Assembly: GCA_965223815.1 (NCBI GenBank)
Contig: OZ245019.1
Span: 2,914,001-2,978,000, forward strand
DNA length: 64,000 bases
Reading direction: 5' to 3'
DNA from: HKST-UBA178 sp965223815
GTDB lineage: Bacteria; Pseudomonadota; Gammaproteobacteria; Chromatiales; Chromatiaceae
Of the stretch, positions 62,007 through 64,000 are shown piece after piece. Below the pieces are notes generated by a model that was not told where the DNA came from, searched no databases, and saw only the letters and a program-made list of their open reading frames with translations. A program made the position numbers and the translations under genes. Each line of letters starts with the position of its first letter. Within the stretch, counting starts at the first letter, position 1.

Positions 62007-64000
62007 TTCAGCGCTACGACTACTGAGGCGTATCCTCGGCACTCCAGGTCAACCCAGCCCGGGCGCCGCCGGCACACCCGGAGTTTTTGATGGCAATACA
62101 GCGGTGGCTCTCACCGAGGCCGCTATCAGCGAGGGTGCAGGATCGACGCTCGCTAACTCCGCCAATGGCGCTCAGCTTGCCTGGCGCGCAGAGCGGAAGC
62201 GCCTCGGTTCCAATCTGCTGGACGGGTTGTTGGAAACATCGACGACCGAGGGCGCAAGGGGTTCGCTCGCCTATGCCGCGGGACTTTCCATGTCGGGCGT
62301 GCGGGCAACCGCCTTTCTCTCCGGCATTGAGCTTGCAGCGCTGCAGGATCTTTTGGGCACCGCCGCCGGCCGCCACTTGCCGCTGGTACTGCACGTCAGC
62401 AACCAGGCCCTGGGCGGTCACAGCAGCGCGCTTAGCAGCGGCCATGAGATCTGTCACCTGAGCGCAGATAGTGGCTGCTTCTCGCTGATCGCCGCCAATG
62501 TCCAGGAGGCGGTCGACTTCACCCTGATTGCCCGCCGCCTGGCAGAGCAGACCCTTAAGCCGGGACTGGTGTTCATGGACGTGCAGCAGACGGCGTTGTC
62601 TCCCCAGGAGGCGGAGCTCCCCTCTAAGTCTCTGGTCATCGACTTTCTCGGTAGACCCGCGGATCAAATCTCCATAGAGGACCAGGCGCAGCATATGCTT
62701 TTTGGGGAACGGCGCCGGCGCGTCCCCCGATGGCACGATCCTGACCGGCCGGTGCTCCTCGGTGCGATTCACCCCTCCCCCGCCTGGGGGCTAGGGCAAG
62801 CGGCATCCCGTCTGTACCTGGAGAAGGAGTTCGACCGGGCATTGCGGAATAGTTTGCAACGCTTTACCGCCGTCAGCGGCCGAATACGCGCTCCACTGTC
62901 CAGCCACCGGGTTGAAGATGCGTCTCTTGTCCTGGTCGCCATAGGTTCGGCTATCGAGACCGCCGAAGCGGTAGCAGACCAGGTGCGGGCCTCTGCAAAA
63001 ATCGAGGTCGGTGTCTTGGGGCTGCGATGCCTCAGACCTTTTCCAGCAGCGGAATTCGCGCAACACCTAGAAAGAGAGCGAACATTCTGCGTGCTGGAGC
63101 GGCTCGAGCCTAACCTGACGTCAGACCCGCCCTTGCTGCGAGAGTTGGCGGCAACGGTGGCACGGGTAGCCGACGGCAGCGCAACGCCGGAAGGTCAGGT
63201 TAAAGCGCCTCCCGTTTTCCACCCAAAGCTGATATCTGCGGTCTACGGCAGCGGCGGCACGCCTTTAAGGAGCAGTGATTTATTCGAGCTCTGCCTCCAG
63301 CTTCCGGATACCCGACAGCGGCAATTTCATCTCGGCACCCGCTTCGATCGACCCTCGAGCGAATACCCCAAGCGAGAGGTACTGCTCGACAGGCAGCGGC
63401 GGCATTTTCCCGGTATCCGCCACCGGGGCACCCGGGGGCCGGAGGCCATTCCCGATATACGCCCCCCGGGATCGGTTACCCTGGCGGTACACCGCACTTC
63501 GGGTGAGACCGGAGGCGGGCTGGCGTTGAGCGCGGCAGAGTGCCTGCGGCAATTGGCGGAGGGAGGCCTCAGAAGCCGCCCTGCCCTGCCTCCCGCGCCC
63601 TGGGGCAACCCCTGCACAGATTACCTCACCTGGTCGCCCGAAGCGCTGCGCGACCCCGGTGACGAACCGGCGGCGGAAATCGCCGTGGTTGCCGCCTCCC
63701 GGCATTCCGGCTTGGACGTCCGTCTGGCCCCTGGGGGCGCCCTATTGATTTGCGGCGTCGATCCGCATGAAGAGACCTTCGAACCGCTGTTCCTGGAACA
63801 ACTGGAGCGGCAACAGGGGCGACTGTTCACTGTCGGCGCGCTGCAGGAGACAGCCTCAGGCGCTCCTTCCCAAGACCAGGCCGAAGAATACATGCTGGGT
63901 GCGATATTCGCGATCCTTGGGCAACCTACCCTGCTGGACCTGGGCCAACGGCGTATGCTTACATGCCGAAAGAGCCTGCTGGAACACCTGCCCCAAAAGA
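61990..64000 (+). CDS. PFOR-like multidomain protein without the PITP substrate motif (3' truncated by window edge)
   Basis: An open frame from ATG 61990 that runs past the window end (670 codons visible), easily missed because no stop is in view. The first 240 residues resemble the alpha domain of pyruvate:ferredoxin oxidoreductase (GNTAVALTEAAISEGAGS, FLSGIELAALQDLLG, LPLVLHVSNQALGGHSSALS, LSADSGCFSLIAANVQEAVD). The substrate motif Y-P-I-T-P is replaced by S-E-G-A-G. Next comes a domain II-like part (LVLVAIGSAIETAEAVADQV, EVGVLGLRCLRPFPAAEF) and a gamma-like part. The TPP domain, if any, lies outside. I read it as a possible pseudo-PFOR scaffold or electron-transfer subunit; it overlaps the RnfB-like gene by 17 bases. 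Confidence 0.7.
   Translation, partial: MHSLTDSALRLLRRILGTPGQPSPGAAGTPGVFDGNTAVALTEAAISEGAGSTLANSANGAQLAWRAERKRLGSNLLDGLLETSTTEGARGSLAYAAGLSMSGVRATAFLSGIELAALQDLLGTAAGRHLPLVLHVSNQALGGHSSALSSGHEICHLSADSGCFSLIAANVQEAVDFTLIARRLAEQTLKPGLVFMDVQQTALSPQEAELPSKSLVIDFLGRPADQISIEDQAQHMLFGERRRRVPRWHDPDRPVLLGAIHPSPAWGLGQAASRLYLEKEFDRALRNSLQRFTAVSGRIRAPLSSHRVEDASLVLVAIGSAIETAEAVADQVRASAKIEVGVLGLRCLRPFPAAEFAQHLERERTFCVLERLEPNLTSDPPLLRELAATVARVADGSATPEGQVKAPPVFHPKLISAVYGSGGTPLRSSDLFELCLQLPDTRQRQFHLGTRFDRPSSEYPKREVLLDRQRRHFPGIRHRGTRGPEAIPDIRPPGSVTLAVHRTSGETGGGLALSAAECLRQLAEGGLRSRPALPPAPWGNPCTDYLTWSPEALRDPGDEPAAEIAVVAASRHSGLDVRLAPGGALLICGVDPHEETFEPLFLEQLERQQGRLFTVGALQETASGAPSQDQAEEYMLGAIFAILGQPTLLDLGQRRMLTCRKSLLEHLPQK

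Noticed and set aside
1..64000. tRNA genes, CRISPR arrays, insertion sequences, attachment sites
   Set aside because: Looked for cloverleaf T-arm motifs, regularly spaced repeats, transposase-like proteins and flanking duplications; none found by eye. A dedicated search could still find something small.

Overview
The window reads as one stretch of chromosome from a gammaproteobacterium. No phage, insertion sequence, rRNA, tRNA or CRISPR array was recognised. Markers of the group are map-glnD gene order, cmoA-cmoB, homodimeric-type aceE with aceF, lpxH, and the cysS/cyclophilin cluster. A two-subunit 2-oxoacid:ferredoxin oxidoreductase, fatty-acid/ETF genes and FliA-type promoters in front of chemoreceptor genes suggest a motile, facultatively anaerobic bacterium, perhaps of the sulfur-oxidising lineages that include tubeworm and bivalve symbionts. 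That placement is inference.

Layout. 1-7.3 kb: map (5' cut), glnD, an ArsC-like gene, then dapL and lysA, which carry lysine/diaminopimelate synthesis by the LL-DAP aminotransferase route, and a nitroreductase. 7.3-14.5 kb: GNAT-like protein, esterase, ABC1 kinase-like protein, DUF4399 protein, phosphotransferase-like protein, etfBA and a divergent hotdog thioesterase sharing a palindromic control region. 14.5-14.7 kb: a perfect FNR-type box at -41.5 from a predicted start, a long stem-loop, C-rich single strands and an intrinsic terminator, i.e. a candidate anaerobically induced small RNA. 14.7-23.1 kb: a small alarmone-hydrolase-like HD protein, cmoAB, aceEF, a PEP mutase/isocitrate lyase family enzyme and two small unknowns. 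23.2-26.6 kb: cysS, two cyclophilins and lpxH. 26.7-30.1 kb: a small membrane protein, then a FliA-type promoter, a tandem PilJ-domain sensor and a chemoreceptor. 30.1-37.7 kb: DUF455 and glycerate kinase, then an ExbB/MotA-like gene and an ExbD/MotB-like coiled-coil gene separated by an oppositely oriented sulfatase/HAD pair. 37.7-49.7 kb: MFS transporter, hydrolase, exported isoaspartyl methyltransferase, membrane spermidine-synthase-like protein, SDR, thioredoxin/beta-propeller pair, DUF3750, and a large protein with a TIR/deoxyribosyltransferase-like N terminus and a SLOG-like C terminus. 49.8-55.3 kb: FadH-type reductase, sirtuin with an apparent CTG start, second FliA-promoted chemoreceptor, HAD hydrolase.

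55.7-64 kb: the most unusual locus. The korA and korB homologues are followed, with 1-17 nt overlaps at the later junctions, by an 840-residue protein of unknown family ending in an iron-sulfur module, an RnfB-like membrane iron-sulfur protein without other Rnf genes, and a long open frame running off the window that resembles the non-TPP domains of pyruvate:ferredoxin oxidoreductase but lacks the usual substrate motif. I read it as a candidate membrane-tethered oxidoreductase assembly linking ferredoxin-level chemistry, possibly reductive-TCA carboxylation, to the membrane. Its direction of electron flow cannot be told from sequence.
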